Of a stretch of 64,000 bases of DNA, positions 11,912 through 23,300 are shown one piece after another; the stretch's first letter is position 1, and every line of letters begins with the position of its first letter. The position numbers and the translations under genes were made by a program. The notes under the pieces were generated by a model, which had not been told where the DNA came from, did no database searches, and worked only from the letters and a program-made list of their open reading frames with translations. Source of the DNA: Neonectria sp. B-13 (Eukaryota > Ascomycota > Sordariomycetes > Hypocreales > Nectriaceae); assembly GCA_002682825.1 (NCBI GenBank), contig NOKP01000006.1, positions 1,550,001 to 1,614,000 on the forward strand, given 5' to 3'.

Positions 11912-14539
11912 CTACAGCACATCCCATTGGGTCTCCCAGGGCTTGTTACCTTGGGAGAAGATGATGCCGTGCTTGTAGGAACTAATAAGCTCCTCCTGGT
12001 CAACGCCACAATGCGTCTGTCCATCGCGGCCCTTAAACCAACCCAATCCGTACGTCTTGCCATCATCCAGCTTCTTCACCATCTCCGAGTTGCTAAGCTT
12101 GGCTGTGCCAACAAAATTGTACAGCATCTTGCTTTGGTGGATAAAGGCGAGAATCGATGCAATCGTGTTCGGTTGTCTTGGCAGAAAGGGATGTCGCCGC
12201 CGGAAGAAGACGATGCTCGCGACGACCATCATGTAGAGCAGGACGAAAAGCGTAAGACCGAGGGATATGTAAAACGACAGCACCGTCTCCTGGCCAGAGT
12301 TTACCAACCGGTGCTTCTCCTTCTCTTCGTGGTCACTGTAGCCAAATCCTATGATGAAATCCTGTCCTTCCACGGTTGCCAAACTAGTCACCATAATGGT
12401 CAAAAACTCAGCCATCACGGTTCCGAATCCAACCAAGAAGACGAGGAAGTGGCCGTTCATAAGGGCACGAATAGGCATGTATCCGAATGGTAACGCCGTA
12501 TAATCGAGAGTGAGGGTTTTCGAGGGCGCATGGCGCTTCGAGAGGATATAGTATGGTTCCATCACTCGAACCGCCGTCTCCATACCGCCCCAGCTCATTT
12601 TGAGAATAACAGCCAGAGCAGTCACAGCCCAAGCAGCTTTATCGGTGATGATGCTGGCGGGGGTGAAGAGGAAGGCTGGGATGAACCCCGCAAAGATGAA
12701 GAGGGCAATGATAAACGGGATGCTTCCCGCCGGACGAAGCATCAGGGGATGCGGGTTCTCAGACAGGTGAGTAGTGTCATCCTCCTCGCGATCCTGCAAC
12801 TTGCCGGTGCTTCCATCGTAAGGCGCAAGGGAATTGTTTCGTAGCATGTAACGGCGGCGCTTCAGTTTGTGATGGATATCCTTGTGCTTAGCCGTGTCCA
12901 TGTCTTTAAAATCCATCAGAATATGTGCTACAACCGCCATGGAAGCGAGACCCGCGATGCCTCTAACATCGCCCTGTAGGCCAGATCGTCTCGAATGCAG
13001 CACATAGAACAAACCACAGCCAAACACGGCGCAGAGGCTCAGGGTGACGGTCAGAAGTCGGGACCACATCGCGGCAATGTAAATTTCTTTGAAGTCGTTC
13101 GGGTGGTTTACTCGCTCTGCGCGGCTCGGATTTAGCACGATGGACGCAGCCGCGAATGTCGGGACCAAGGAGACTGCCAATGTCGAAGCAACTGATGACA
13201 GAAAGACGGCGTAGTGGCCGAGTTTGAGTGCGTGAAACGGCCTCAAAAAACTCATGCTCGTGACGTAGTCGGCATTGATCGACTTGGAGGCCAGAGAGCC
13301 CTCCTGTTTCGATAGCTGGTAGTAAGCTTCTAATCGGCGAACTTCGAAATCGGTGAATTGCCAGAAGACTCCAAATGCGACGGCGCACATGGTAGGCAAG
13401 AACTTGACGATGAAATAGAGACTCGGTTCCACGGTATCAGGCGACTTGAACCTGAGTACCGGGTGGTTCTTGAATTTCTGGAACAGCACCTCTTGCGTAA
13501 CTGCCAGGGCTATTGAGAGGATGACCAGCCACAGCAAATACGGCCATCGCATTGATAGCGGCTTCCAGTTGGGCTGGGGGTAGAAGATGGCAGTCCTCAC
13601 CTCTTTGGCAGGGAACGTTGAGCGTCGCATGTCGTTGGCGGCCATGGTACTTGGCCCTTCCATGCTGCTCAGGTCCATGCCGGTTTGCTCCTCTTCCTCC
13701 TGTTCCAGAATCACCTCAATGACTTCGCCTCGTCGGTTCGCCTCATCCTGTCCGATATGGCGAATTGTCTCATGACGTCCCAGGCGTTTAGTAGTTTTGC
13801 GTCGAGAGAAGGATCTAGACAAATTGTTCTGAGCGTGTATGGGAGTGGAGAGGAGATCGGCATCCCGAAGTCTTGTGTCGGGCTGGAATCCCACGCCGAG
13901 ACCTCCAGTTAATTTCCCCTTGGCTTCCTCTTCCTCAAGCTTCCTGATAAAGTCCTCGTCTTGAGCGGTGGTGGGGCCCAGCGATGCCGTTACGTCGAAA
14001 CCCGGCATGAAATCTTCCTCCTCCTCCTCAATAATGGGTGCATATTCCGACGACTTTCCCATTGGAGCGGCGGTTTGGAGAAGCGAAAGGTCATATTCCT
14101 CCTCGTCGATAGTGTCGTGTGACGTGAAGCTGGGAATGCGACCTCCTCGGGAAGGGCGCCTTGACGGTGGACCGCCGGATACTGACACAGGCGCGTAGGC
14201 TGCTCCAGCTCCGTTAGAGTACGCGAAAGAGCCGGACCACGAGCCGCCAGGATTGTAATTATGGCCGCCATACTCGGGCTCCGGTGGGCTACCAGGGCCA
14301 GCGTAGGAATCGAGAGAGACCATGGATTCGCGGCCATGGAGAGGAGGGCGACCGCCAGAAGAATCATAAGGGCTATCGTGCGAGTCGCCATAAACGGTCA
14401 TGGCAGAAACGCGATGGTGGAGGGGCTGTTCTGGCAGACGCTGTCGCGAAGGCTGCGGGGGATTGACGACGGATCGATAGGGTTCATAGTGTTCATAGGT
14501 CTCGTAGGGCTGTCCGCCCGAGTCATTATGGAAGGCCAT
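11912..14539 (-). CDS. DUF3433 polytopic membrane protein
   Basis: This is a single-exon gene of 875 aa. The first 325 residues are a disordered, acidic, probably cytosolic region rich in Ser, Gly and Glu. Two related membrane modules follow, at about residues 325-530 and 620-800. In each, paired membrane segments are followed by a conserved block with a YYxLSK motif (RLEAYYQLSK in the first, MEPYYILSK in the second) and then a PxxALxxGHxxVFL-like stretch. This internal duplication is the hallmark of DUF3433 proteins, which are common in filamentous ascomycetes and have no firmly assigned biochemical function. The C-terminus is polar and ends KPWETQWDVL. The start at 14539 is the first ATG of the open frame and has Gln/Tyr-rich sequence after it. 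Membrane location is inferred from the hydrophobic segments. Confidence 0.85.
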   Translation of the reverse strand: MAFHNDSGGQPYETYEHYEPYRSVVNPPQPSRQRLPEQPLHHRVSAMTVYGDSHDSPYDSSGGRPPLHGRESMVSLDSYAGPGSPPEPEYGGHNYNPGGSWSGSFAYSNGAGAAYAPVSVSGGPPSRRPSRGGRIPSFTSHDTIDEEEYDLSLLQTAAPMGKSSEYAPIIEEEEEDFMPGFDVTASLGPTTAQDEDFIRKLEEEEAKGKLTGGLGVGFQPDTRLRDADLLSTPIHAQNNLSRSFSRRKTTKRLGRHETIRHIGQDEANRRGEVIEVILEQEEEEQTGMDLSSMEGPSTMAANDMRRSTFPAKEVRTAIFYPQPNWKPLSMRWPYLLWLVILSIALAVTQEVLFQKFKNHPVLRFKSPDTVEPSLYFIVKFLPTMCAVAFGVFWQFTDFEVRRLEAYYQLSKQEGSLASKSINADYVTSMSFLRPFHALKLGHYAVFLSSVASTLAVSLVPTFAAASIVLNPSRAERVNHPNDFKEIYIAAMWSRLLTVTLSLCAVFGCGLFYVLHSRRSGLQGDVRGIAGLASMAVVAHILMDFKDMDTAKHKDIHHKLKRRRYMLRNNSLAPYDGSTGKLQDREEDDTTHLSENPHPLMLRPAGSIPFIIALFIFAGFIPAFLFTPASIITDKAAWAVTALAVILKMSWGGMETAVRVMEPYYILSKRHAPSKTLTLDYTALPFGYMPIRALMNGHFLVFLVGFGTVMAEFLTIMVTSLATVEGQDFIIGFGYSDHEEKEKHRLVNSGQETVLSFYISLGLTLFVLLYMMVVASIVFFRRRHPFLPRQPNTIASILAFIHQSKMLYNFVGTAKLSNSEMVKKLDDGKTYGLGWFKGRDGQTHCGVDQEELISSYKHGIIFSQGNKPWETQWDVL

Positions 14540-17500
14540 GTCGCAAGCTATGGATCATGGCGAATTCGAGCGCAGGCAGCGGTTCAGTGGGGGCTGATCG
14601 CGTGTGCGAAGGGAGGGTCGTTGGTGAGGGCGGGGCAGCGCAGGGCGAAGGCGAAGGCGAAGGCGAAAGGTCCGGGTAGCGAACGATGAAGCGAGCGAAC
14701 GGATCGTGAAGCGATTGCGAGCAGTGTCGTACAAACAAACAGACAATGCAGGGACAAAACTGTGCAGGAGTGAAAGAGAAACGAACGACGGGGCGGGCGA
14801 GCGAGGGACAGAAGGAGACGAGGGACTAAAGTTGGTGGAGGTTGGCGTGCAAGATGGAGAGCTTGAACAGATCCAGGAATTTGCCCGTCCAGCCCTGTCA
14901 GCCGGGGGCGCTTGGTTCCTTGCTAGTCAGACTGTAAGGCGAGCATCCGTTCCATTTTCCGGGGGCAGCCAAGTAGCTAAGGCCAGCTGAGGATCTGTTC
15001 ACCTGCATTTGGAGTATACGTACCTAGGTACTGCGGCTCTCGGCTTTTCAGCTGGAGACTCTACTGTATCTGCACAGTCAGTCTACTAGGGCTTACAGGC
15101 TGCTCCCTTTCCCAGGCCGCTGGAACTGGCCCTGCCTATCACCTAGTCCATCCATTGTCTCGGTGCTCACAACGATGGATGCATTGTGTGCCGGCTGGGG
15201 GGCTAAAGTATCGATGGGATCTAGGCTTCCAGGAGGTCTGAGGGGCTTGCCGATAGCGCGCCGCCCCCTAAAGGGTCCGTCCCCAGCAAACCCACCAGCG
15301 ACATTTCGCAGACCTCCAAGTGGCCATTCAACGGGTGTAGGGCTGGCGGCAGGGACACGCGTTGTCTCCACTGGCAAAGTTGAAACAATGCTAGAGATAT
15401 ATTTACGCGGCATGTATCTATTCCGTGCTGCGTACGTTCTGCGTACGTACTCCGTGCGGACTCTGCGGACTCTGCGGAAGTGAGTGCTGCATGTACTTGG
15501 CGGCTAGACCACCAACCGGCAGTCAGCGAGAGGCCGCCCATCAGAGCCATCAGAGGCGGAGATGCCTGGAAAAGATACATCCGTCTCACTCAAAAACGCC
15601 TCAGTTTGGGCACTTAGTAGTGTCTGTCGTCGGGGCGTCACGGCCCCCATAGTCCCAGATAGCGAGTGCCAGTGGCCTTCTATAGCTGCCCAGTATGCCT
15701 GGCCTGGTACTCGGGGGGGACGTTGTCGGCGCGCAAGTCTTGTTTGCTGGCGTTTGGGCGCGCTAGTTGGGCTGGTCGTGGAGGGTTACTTTGCCAGGGT
15801 ACTTCCTAGACAGTGCAGCACTCATCAGCCCGATGCCACTAAGTAGGTTTGTAGACGATAGATGACCAGCGGGTGACAGAAGACGACAGCAGCAGACTGC
15901 ACCTAGCCATGGCCCTAACACTCACCGCCATGAGGAAGGGGGACAGTACGAATAAGCTCCATGAGTCGATGGGAAACTGTAAAAAGCCATGGAGTCAACA
16001 GCCGGCAGCAGGTCATCGTTCCGGGACAGCCCTATGCCATTTTGGGCCGTTGGTGGGTCGCGTCCAATGGCGCTGCATTCTCGCACAGCTGGACACATTT
16101 AGAGTTGCAGGGTCCAGGATAAGATGGGCCACCCTGATCGCGTGAGGGTGTGCTGCACTGCTGCTGACCACTCCCTAGACTTGCGTCCAGATGGCACCCG
16201 ACCTGCCGACCTTGCTGTATTCGATCGCGGGCGAGACAGCCCGCCGATTCGTCACAATGCCATTTGGTCGATTCCAGTGTCTAATAATAGGCCCCAGACT
16301 GACATCCAGCTTAAGCCGCGTTCTGGATTCGACCGACAGGCCCAATGCAGTCAGAGAGGCACGATCAACTTTAATATGGTTAAACACGATGCCGAGCCGT
16401 CCCATGGTGCTTCCCAAAAGGTACGCCACTGGGACGAGGCTGTTATGACAGGTACGACGGCACCACAAACACCATTACCGGGATAATTCAAAATAGGTCT
16501 CTGATGGTGGGCTGCCTGCATCCGAAGCTGAACAGCAGAATCGATAGTTACTGTAATGGAGTGTATTCGTGCACCCATTGGCTCAGCCAATCATTATTGC
16601 CTGACTTGTCATTCATACACAGTTCGAGGTTGCCGATTGGCACGGGACTTACCCTGTACCTTCGGGGAATGATCAGACCTTTACCTACCTGCTTGTTCAG
16701 AAAAAAGGGCTATATTGTAGAAGAATTGTTAGTCGCGAAAACACGTATTTGATTGATCCAGATAAAATCACGATGTGTGTGTCTCTCGAGGCGCTTCGGC
16801 GTTGTGCTGATTTCTTCCAGTGAGGTCGCCCAGTTCCGGTCGGTACCCTGGAATCAATTGTCCAACGCCAAAATCAGCATCAGCGACTGACAAAAACAGA
16901 AGGAATAGTTTATCAATAAGTCCAGGCGGATGACTCGTAGTAACGTTTCTTCCCATTTGGCGATTGTAGATGAACGGAAGGTATGGCCCGGTGATGGATG
17001 GGAGTGGCCTAACCAAGTGAGATGGGCAAGTGCTTTGGACGACATAGATGTGGCTGATTTCCACGTCAGAGGACCCATTCTCGGGACGATTACTACCAGA
17101 GCAACAGTCTAAACACCTTCGCTCGTTATATCGGTTTGTTTCCAGAGCGAGATGGCATTTGTCACCACTACCGGTTTTATTGCCATTCCTGCTGTTAGGC
17201 CAGTTCACTGCAAGGCCTGAAAAAGGGCTTAATGTCTTCTCTGATTATGACATCGGATGCAGGCTCATCCTGGAGTACGTGAACGAGGCAGTTCGGAATA
17301 TACCCAACCTGTCGACAAACGCACTCGCGCCTCTCACGACGGGCGTACCAACGCGGTGGGCTACCAAATGGCCTCGGCTACCCGACTGGGCCCTCGAGTC
17401 TATGCTCTTTCTCGATATGCCACATCTTGGTTTCTCTTACCAACTGTCGAAGGGAATAATAAACTTCAAGAGGACCAAGCTGGGTAGATGTCAGGAGTCA

Positions 17501-17839
17501 CCTGAGCAACTTGTGGTGGGGTTGTTACATGTGGGAGCTGTGCCTCGTACACAGTTAGCTACCTTTTTCCTCCTTCATCGTCGACGAGAGAGAGACACAC
17601 ACCCTAGCTATCCCTGACGCAGCTATCGCTATCACACACCCTGCCTGCTTTGTTCACCTGCATCCCAATGCTTTATACATCTCTTGCACTGCTTCCCTTC
17701 CCTCCGGTATAGGGAAGGCATCACAATAGAGATGCAACATCACAAACACTTCAACTCGTTACGTACGTTACTTGATCTACTCATACCACGTACTCAGAAC
17801 TGACTACTGACTCTGTACTCTAAGAGGCTCGCCAACACG

Positions 17840-18106
17840 ATGAACGCCGAGAAGGACCACCTTGAGACAATGGGTCTCCCACTCAACACCCCTACCGCGT
17901 CCATCACGGACGAAGATTACCAGACAGAGCCCCTCGTGGACTTTGCCCAGCGGCACCACTATGTGCTGCGAATTGCCCGGCTGCCTGCAATGTCGGATTT
18001 TGAATACCGAGAGAACGGGCCAGAGCCGGCGTCAGGAACAACTATGCACAACTCACAGGATAGATCGAAAATGCGAAGTTGTTGGCCACGATATATTCTA
18101 TCTTAG
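17840..18106 (+). CDS. Small hypothetical protein, doubtful
   Basis: This is an 88-codon ORF with a good start context (aacacgATGaac). It is preceded by a CA/TC-rich leader (17.74-17.83 kb) that resembles a fungal 5' UTR. The predicted product is hydrophilic and acidic over its first 65 residues, has no signal peptide or membrane segment and matches no family I know. The last 25 residues (from about 18030) look unlike the rest. The ORF stops just before the 21-nt repeats at 18130. It could be a lineage-specific small protein, the truncated 5' end of a decayed gene or chance. I cannot tell these apart from the sequence. Confidence 0.25.
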   Translation: MNAEKDHLETMGLPLNTPTASITDEDYQTEPLVDFAQRHHYVLRIARLPAMSDFEYRENGPEPASGTTMHNSQDRSKMRSCWPRYILS

Positions 18107-18129
18107 GGCTCACAACCACATGCATAGGG

Positions 18130-18192
18130 GTATAGGTTTAAGGCCTTAGGGTATAGGTTTAAAGCCTTAGGGTATAGGTTTGAGGTCTTAGG
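18130..18192. repeat. Three 21-nt tandem repeats containing TTAGG(G)
   Basis: Units start at 18130, 18151 and 18172, with consensus GTATAGGTTTAARGYCTTAGG. Every difference between the copies is a transition (G/A or C/T). The junction of two units creates a TTAGGG word, but the period is 21, so this is not a telomere tract. Confidence 0.9.
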
Positions 18193-18609
18193 GTTCTGGG
18201 TGCCTAAGACCACCATCGACCATCCTTTGGTAGGATAACTTTACCTCAGCTTGATCAACTGAAAGCATGGCATGTATTCGTAGGTGAGCAAATAAGCATG
18301 GACTGAAGTGTTGATTTTGTTGGCATCGAATAACACTATATCAATTAACCAAGGGTAGTATTCTCGTTTGAAAGGCGTTATAACATCTTTTATAAATCTG
18401 TCAGATTACCGGACCTCTCTTTCTTATCTCGGCAGATCACTCTGTACCCAAGTCGGTAGTTTTCTCAAAATGAAGACTCTCCAAAGTATACTCATCAACT
18501 TGCTCCTTCGATCCAAAAACCCGGGAGAAGATGGGGCGCCGTATGGTTGCCCTGCGAAGAAGCGTCTCTGCAATTATGTAGACGCGCTTGCTTTCGCTTT
18601 CTCAGTATT

Positions 18610-19720
18610 ATGTTTGCGGGAAGCTGGGTCATCGTCACACTAGCTTTCCTGTTTGCCTGGCAGCTCGGTTCCAATACCTAAGTCATCTTTCTCGACTTCT
18701 TCATGGTCATCATGAGCCTTTGCACCCGCCGAATCGCGAACCAATCCTCCATCACTGTCGAGGTGCGGTGGGGGGCCTCTACCCTCCAGGACGTGGACTC
18801 GATCTTCCGACAGTTAATCTTCGCATCTGACACCGAATTCTGTTGGCGGGCTATTCTCTCCTTTTTGATGGCATTACCGGTTGTGCTTGGCGTTCTATAC
18901 AAGACCTTCTCCGGCGGCCACGATACCAGACCCGCGACCCACCTTTCCGTCGGTCAGAACGGTGCTTTCAGCCGGCCGATGGAAAATGGGCGTGAGCAGA
19001 CCTATTCCTTGATCAACGGCATGGCTCCCTGGCAACGGGTCGTCGAGCATGATGACAACTATCCTCGGCAAACAGACGAACCCTAGTTATACGGGTACAA
19101 CTTAGTAATGCTTACCAACGAGGAAGTTGTCTTGTTGGATACGCCTAGTTCTACCCTCCTGGGAAGTATACAAGACGAGCTAGGAGTCGACGAGTAAATG
19201 CTTCTCTCGGCCGAAGCCCGTGGGACGCTGGCCAAGTATAACTCATCCACTCCTGAATTGCTCCAGGACGATGACTGGAAAAACAATATGGAAAAAACTA
19301 CGACGATAGAAACATATGAAGGTTGGCGCGCTGCCATGGCTCCCGGTGTCCTACAAACCTGTGCTCTAGTTGGAGGCTACCGACTCACTAGAGGAGAGGT
19401 TATCGAAAACCCAGAAGTCGGCGCCTTTCGCAGTCCAGCTTCTCGGTGGTGTTCAACATCTACCGTCTGCCGTGCCCAGTGACGTGGGAATAAGTCATGG
19501 CACTGTGGACGCGAAACACCTGCTCTACGTTGTGTTTGCTATCTAACCCGTACTGGCTTTCGGCATGTTTGTTACTATCTTCTCTCACTCCATGTCTGTG
19601 GACAGCGGCTTTGGAGATACCTCGATTCTTGCTAGTGTCAACACGAGGAGTCTGACTATTTGAAGGAGAGTAGGACTTTCTGGGAAGTTGATGAAGCGTG
19701 TTTGTTTGAAGATAGGACGT
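18610..19720 (+). pseudogene. Decayed gene for a large polytopic membrane protein
   Basis: One reading frame runs from the ATG at 18610 to 19482 but is broken by TAA at 18679, TAG at 19084 and TAA at 19195. Beyond about 19400 the recognisable sequence jumps between frames. Pieces that look real include a membrane segment (GSWVIVTLAFLFAWQLG), an RRIANQSSITVEVRWG block, ALPVVLGVLYKTFSGG, LLSAEARGTLAKYNSS, VVFNIYRLP in another frame, and DSGFGDTSILASV followed by LSGKLMKRV. Their order matches, from memory, a widespread uncharacterised family of large multi-pass proteins in Sordariomycetes, which carry a YKxFTGG-like motif early and a GFGxxSIL motif late. No start-to-stop product is possible without repairing several breaks. 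Introns could remove some but not all stops. I infer a pseudogene; the family identity is less sure than the decay. Confidence 0.65.
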
Positions 19721-20311
19721 TAAGAAAACGGACGGGGGGGGGCAAATGAGTCTTCCTCATTTTTTGAGATCGTGTCTTCTTTGAACGAATAGCCCAAAAG
19801 AGTTGGCGGGATCGAGCAAGAGAAGAAATACACATACAGATCTAACTAAGGTGTGGAGGTTGCAAACTTAATTACTATACATCAATACCCCAAATCACTG
19901 GTATTGAACCTAGCCATTCTAGAAGGCCTGTGACTGTCCTAGACGAGGCTTCTTTATTCTTAAACATAAACTCAACAAAAAGTCAGACGACTTTAATTAT
20001 TTTCGTCACTCATAAAACCGTCATTGCTACCTAATTGAGCAGGCATCTATGCAGCTGAAGGGGGTGGGTGTCTCTGACGGAGACACGAAGGAAATGCCTT
20101 GTCACTCATTGGTGGCCCTGCGCGTCGTGTGTTGGGCTGAGCGCTGGGCGGATTCGCAACTTGCCAACCAATGATTGGCAGCATATGCCTGTGAGATTAC
20201 TGTACCATTCTTATATCAAAGCCTGAGCCCACCTGTCCCCGGGAAAGCCTTGTTTCGCTCCTTCATCTTCCTTTCCCGCCGACAGATTTTAATCGAACCC
20301 CCTTCTTCAGC
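19721..20311 (+). promoter_or_regulatory. Upstream region of the NLR gene with CCAAT palindrome
   Basis: This 590-nt AT-rich stretch holds no gene. An inverted repeat TGCCAA-N7-TTGGCA lies at 20162-20180 and contains CCAAT at 20168-20172 and ATTGG at 20174-20178. Another ATTGG lies near 20109. CCAAT words 130-200 bp before a start fit binding by the HAP/CBC complex. The assignment as a regulatory region is inferred from position and motif only. Confidence 0.4.
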
Positions 20312-23300
20312 ATGGAGGGGCTTGGCGTTGCTGCCAGCGTCATTGCTGTTGTCGATGTGTCTGTCAAAATTTTGGCAATCTGTTCGAAATACGCCAAAGA
20401 TATGAAGAATGCCAAAGGAGACATCGAAGAGCTGCTCGAGGAGGTGACAGGGCTGCAGAAAGTCGCTAGGAATGTCCAGAGGCTACTCGACAGCCCGTCC
20501 GGCACAAAGCTCAACGCTTCGCGAGATCTGAACAGGACCCTAGAGGCTAGCCTCAAACTGCTCTCCGAGTTGGAAGAAGCTCTCCAGCCTGAACCAGGTC
20601 GCAACCTCATGAGTCGCGTCGGTATTAGGTCGTTGAAATGGCCGCTCCAGAGCACAAAACTTCACGGCATCATCCAACATATCAGGCGATACTCAAACAC
20701 GATTGAATTGGCGTTACAAGCAGACCAGACGTAAGTGTTCGCCAATTCCTAGATAATGAACAGCTTTCTAACTTACCGATAATGTTGAAGTGCCGTGCTG
20801 CTCGACGTCGACAGCAAGATTGACAAAGTGGACGACACCCTGAAAACCGTGGACCAACGAATGCTTCTGGCCATGTTGCCCACAGCGGTCGGAGCATCGT
20901 ACAATTCTCACGCAGAAGAACACAACAGTACATGCTTGGAGAATACTCGGGTCGAGCTGCTTCGACAAATCGATGATTGGGTGAATGACGGTCGAGCCCA
21001 GACAATATTCTGGTTGAGTGGAATGGCTGGCACCGGAAAATCAACAATATCCCGTACCGTTGCAACTACTTCAGACAAGCGTGGCTGCCTCGGGGCTAGC
21101 TTCTTCTTCAAGAGGGGCGAGGCTGATCGAGGAAGCATGTCAAGATTCTATGCGACAATTGCCTATCAGCTTGTTCGCTCTAAGCCGGATCTCGCTTCAC
21201 GCATCCAAACCGCGATTAACAACGACCCATCTCTCACAGACAAAACAGCCGGGGAGCAGTTTGATAAACTCATTCTGAAGCCGTTACTGCTATCCAGAAC
21301 CATCGACAAACCCGTCATTGTCATCGTTGTCGATGCTCTAGATGAATGCGATGGAGATCACGACATTGGGAGATTGGTCGAGCTTTTTTCTCGCTTCAAG
21401 CATGTCAAAAACCTGCGAATCAGGACTCTGATAACAAGTCGACCTGAGTTACCAATTCGACTGGGCTTTAATGCAATCCAGGGTCAATATCATGATGTCA
21501 TACTGCATGAAATACCAGAGAATATTGTTTCTCACGATCTTGCCGTGTTTTTCAAGCACAGGCTCGCAGAGATCATGCGTACTTACAACGCGTCGGTTCC
21601 AGAAGAAAGAAAACTATCCCAAAGCTGGCCTGATATGCATGAGAGTCAGACTCTCGTTCAGATGGCTGTCCCGTTGTTCATTTTCGCCGCCACGGTTTGC
21701 CTATTTCTCTCTGACCGAAAACGCGGCAACCCTGATCAGCAGCTACGGAAGGTTTTGGCTTACAAGACAACGAGTCAAGTATCGAAAATGGAGGCGACAT
21801 ATTTACCACCGCTGGAACAACAGCTGACGGGACTTTCCTCGCGTGAGCAGGGCGAGGTTCTAAACGAGTTCCGGGACATTGTTGGCACAATTGCCGTTCT
21901 TGAAGCACCGCTCTCATCGTCTGCCCTAGCTCAGCTTCTTAATATCTCGCGGGATATCATTGACGTGAGATTGGACATGCTTCATTCCGTGTTGGATGTC
22001 CCAAGATCTTCAAAGTCTCCCGTCAGGTTGCTCCATCTGTCCTTCCGAGATTTCTTGCTGGATCCGGAAAAGCGAGGAACTAACCGATTCTGGGTGGATA
22101 AAGAGCAAACACATGGAAAGATTGCTGCAGGCTGCCTTGGTGTCATGGACAAGTCCCTGAAAGAAGATATTTGCAGCTTGACGCTCCCTGGTACGGCTCG
22201 TTCAGAAGTATCTTCTGAGCATATTGCTTCCTGCATCCCAACGGAATTGCAATATGCTTGCCGGCATTGGGCCAGCCATCTGCAGAACATCAAGAGAGGC
22301 TTTTTGGATGATCAGGAGATATTCAACTTTTTCGCTCGACATTTTCTTCATTGGCTGGAGGCTCTTAGCCTCATCGGACGATCCCCAGAGAGCTTTCACA
22401 TTATCAAGCTTTTACAAGGACTTACGCAGGTAAGAATATGTGAGCTCATTTGTTGGCAAGTTTATGCTAACAGCGGTACAGGACAGCAAGTGCCAGAAGC
22501 TTAGCGAGTTTCTGAGAGAGGCTTCCCGCTTTATCCAGACAAATATGCCTATGATCTCCTCATCACCTCTTCAGCTGTACTCCTCAATTCTCATTTTCAC
22601 ACCATCGAACAGTATAATACACTCGCTCTTTCGAGAACGAACGACTCGATGTATACAACTCGCCCCAGCACCAGAGTTAAATTGGGACCAATGCCAACAA
22701 GTTTTGGAGGGCCATCAAGGCCCGGTTAATGATGTTTCGTTTTCGGCGGATTCTTCGCTCGTCGCCTCCGCCTCTGATGACTACACCATTCGAATATGGC
22801 GGGTAGACACAGGTGAATGCATCAGAGAACTTGAAGGGCATAAAACTTCTGTGCTGAATGTCAAGTTCTCTCCTGACTCGTCGCTGATCGCTTCAGTATG
22901 CGATGACGGATACCTGAGGCTCTGGAGGGGAGATACATACGAACAAGTAAAGAGTTTTCAGGTCTTTACAGAACAAGCAGGGCAAGTCTTTCAGTTCTCT
23001 CCCGATTCAAAACTTTTTGCATTCATATCTAAACGACGAACTCTACGGATTCTGTGCTTGGATACGCTCGACTACGTACACGAAACCAAACCCCATGAAT
23101 TCGCATTCGCACCAAGGGGGTTGGAAATTCCCTATTCAAGTATCCTTGAATGTGCTTCATTGAAGTTCTCATCCGACTCTAAGACGCTTGCGGCAGTAAG
23201 AATATGGGCTGGCGACTACGCTTTATGGAGGGTTGATGCCAGAGACTGCATTCGAAAATCTCATGAAATAGCTTTGTTTTCTGGGATCTTCCGATCCAAC

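Larger units (their letters stand above)
14540..18609. other. Gene-poor stretch at the left edge of an accessory island
   Basis: No intact gene is recognisable apart from one weak small ORF at 17840 (listed separately). About 14.54-14.75 kb is the probable promoter of the DUF3433 gene. The rest holds scattered short ORFs on both strands, many GTAC/CGTAC words near 15.0-15.5 kb (including a short tandem of ctgcggact) and increasingly AT-rich sequence after 17.6 kb. Gene density falls sharply here compared with 36-64 kb. Confidence 0.5.

Noticed and set aside
17048..17617. A 189-codon ORF in the gene-poor stretch
   Set aside because: No family resemblance, no splice partners and a composition like the surrounding spacer. 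I could not link it to a gene or a relic.
18130..18192. Interstitial telomere repeat
   Set aside because: TTAGGG words arise only at unit borders of a 21-nt repeat; there is no run of six-base telomere units.
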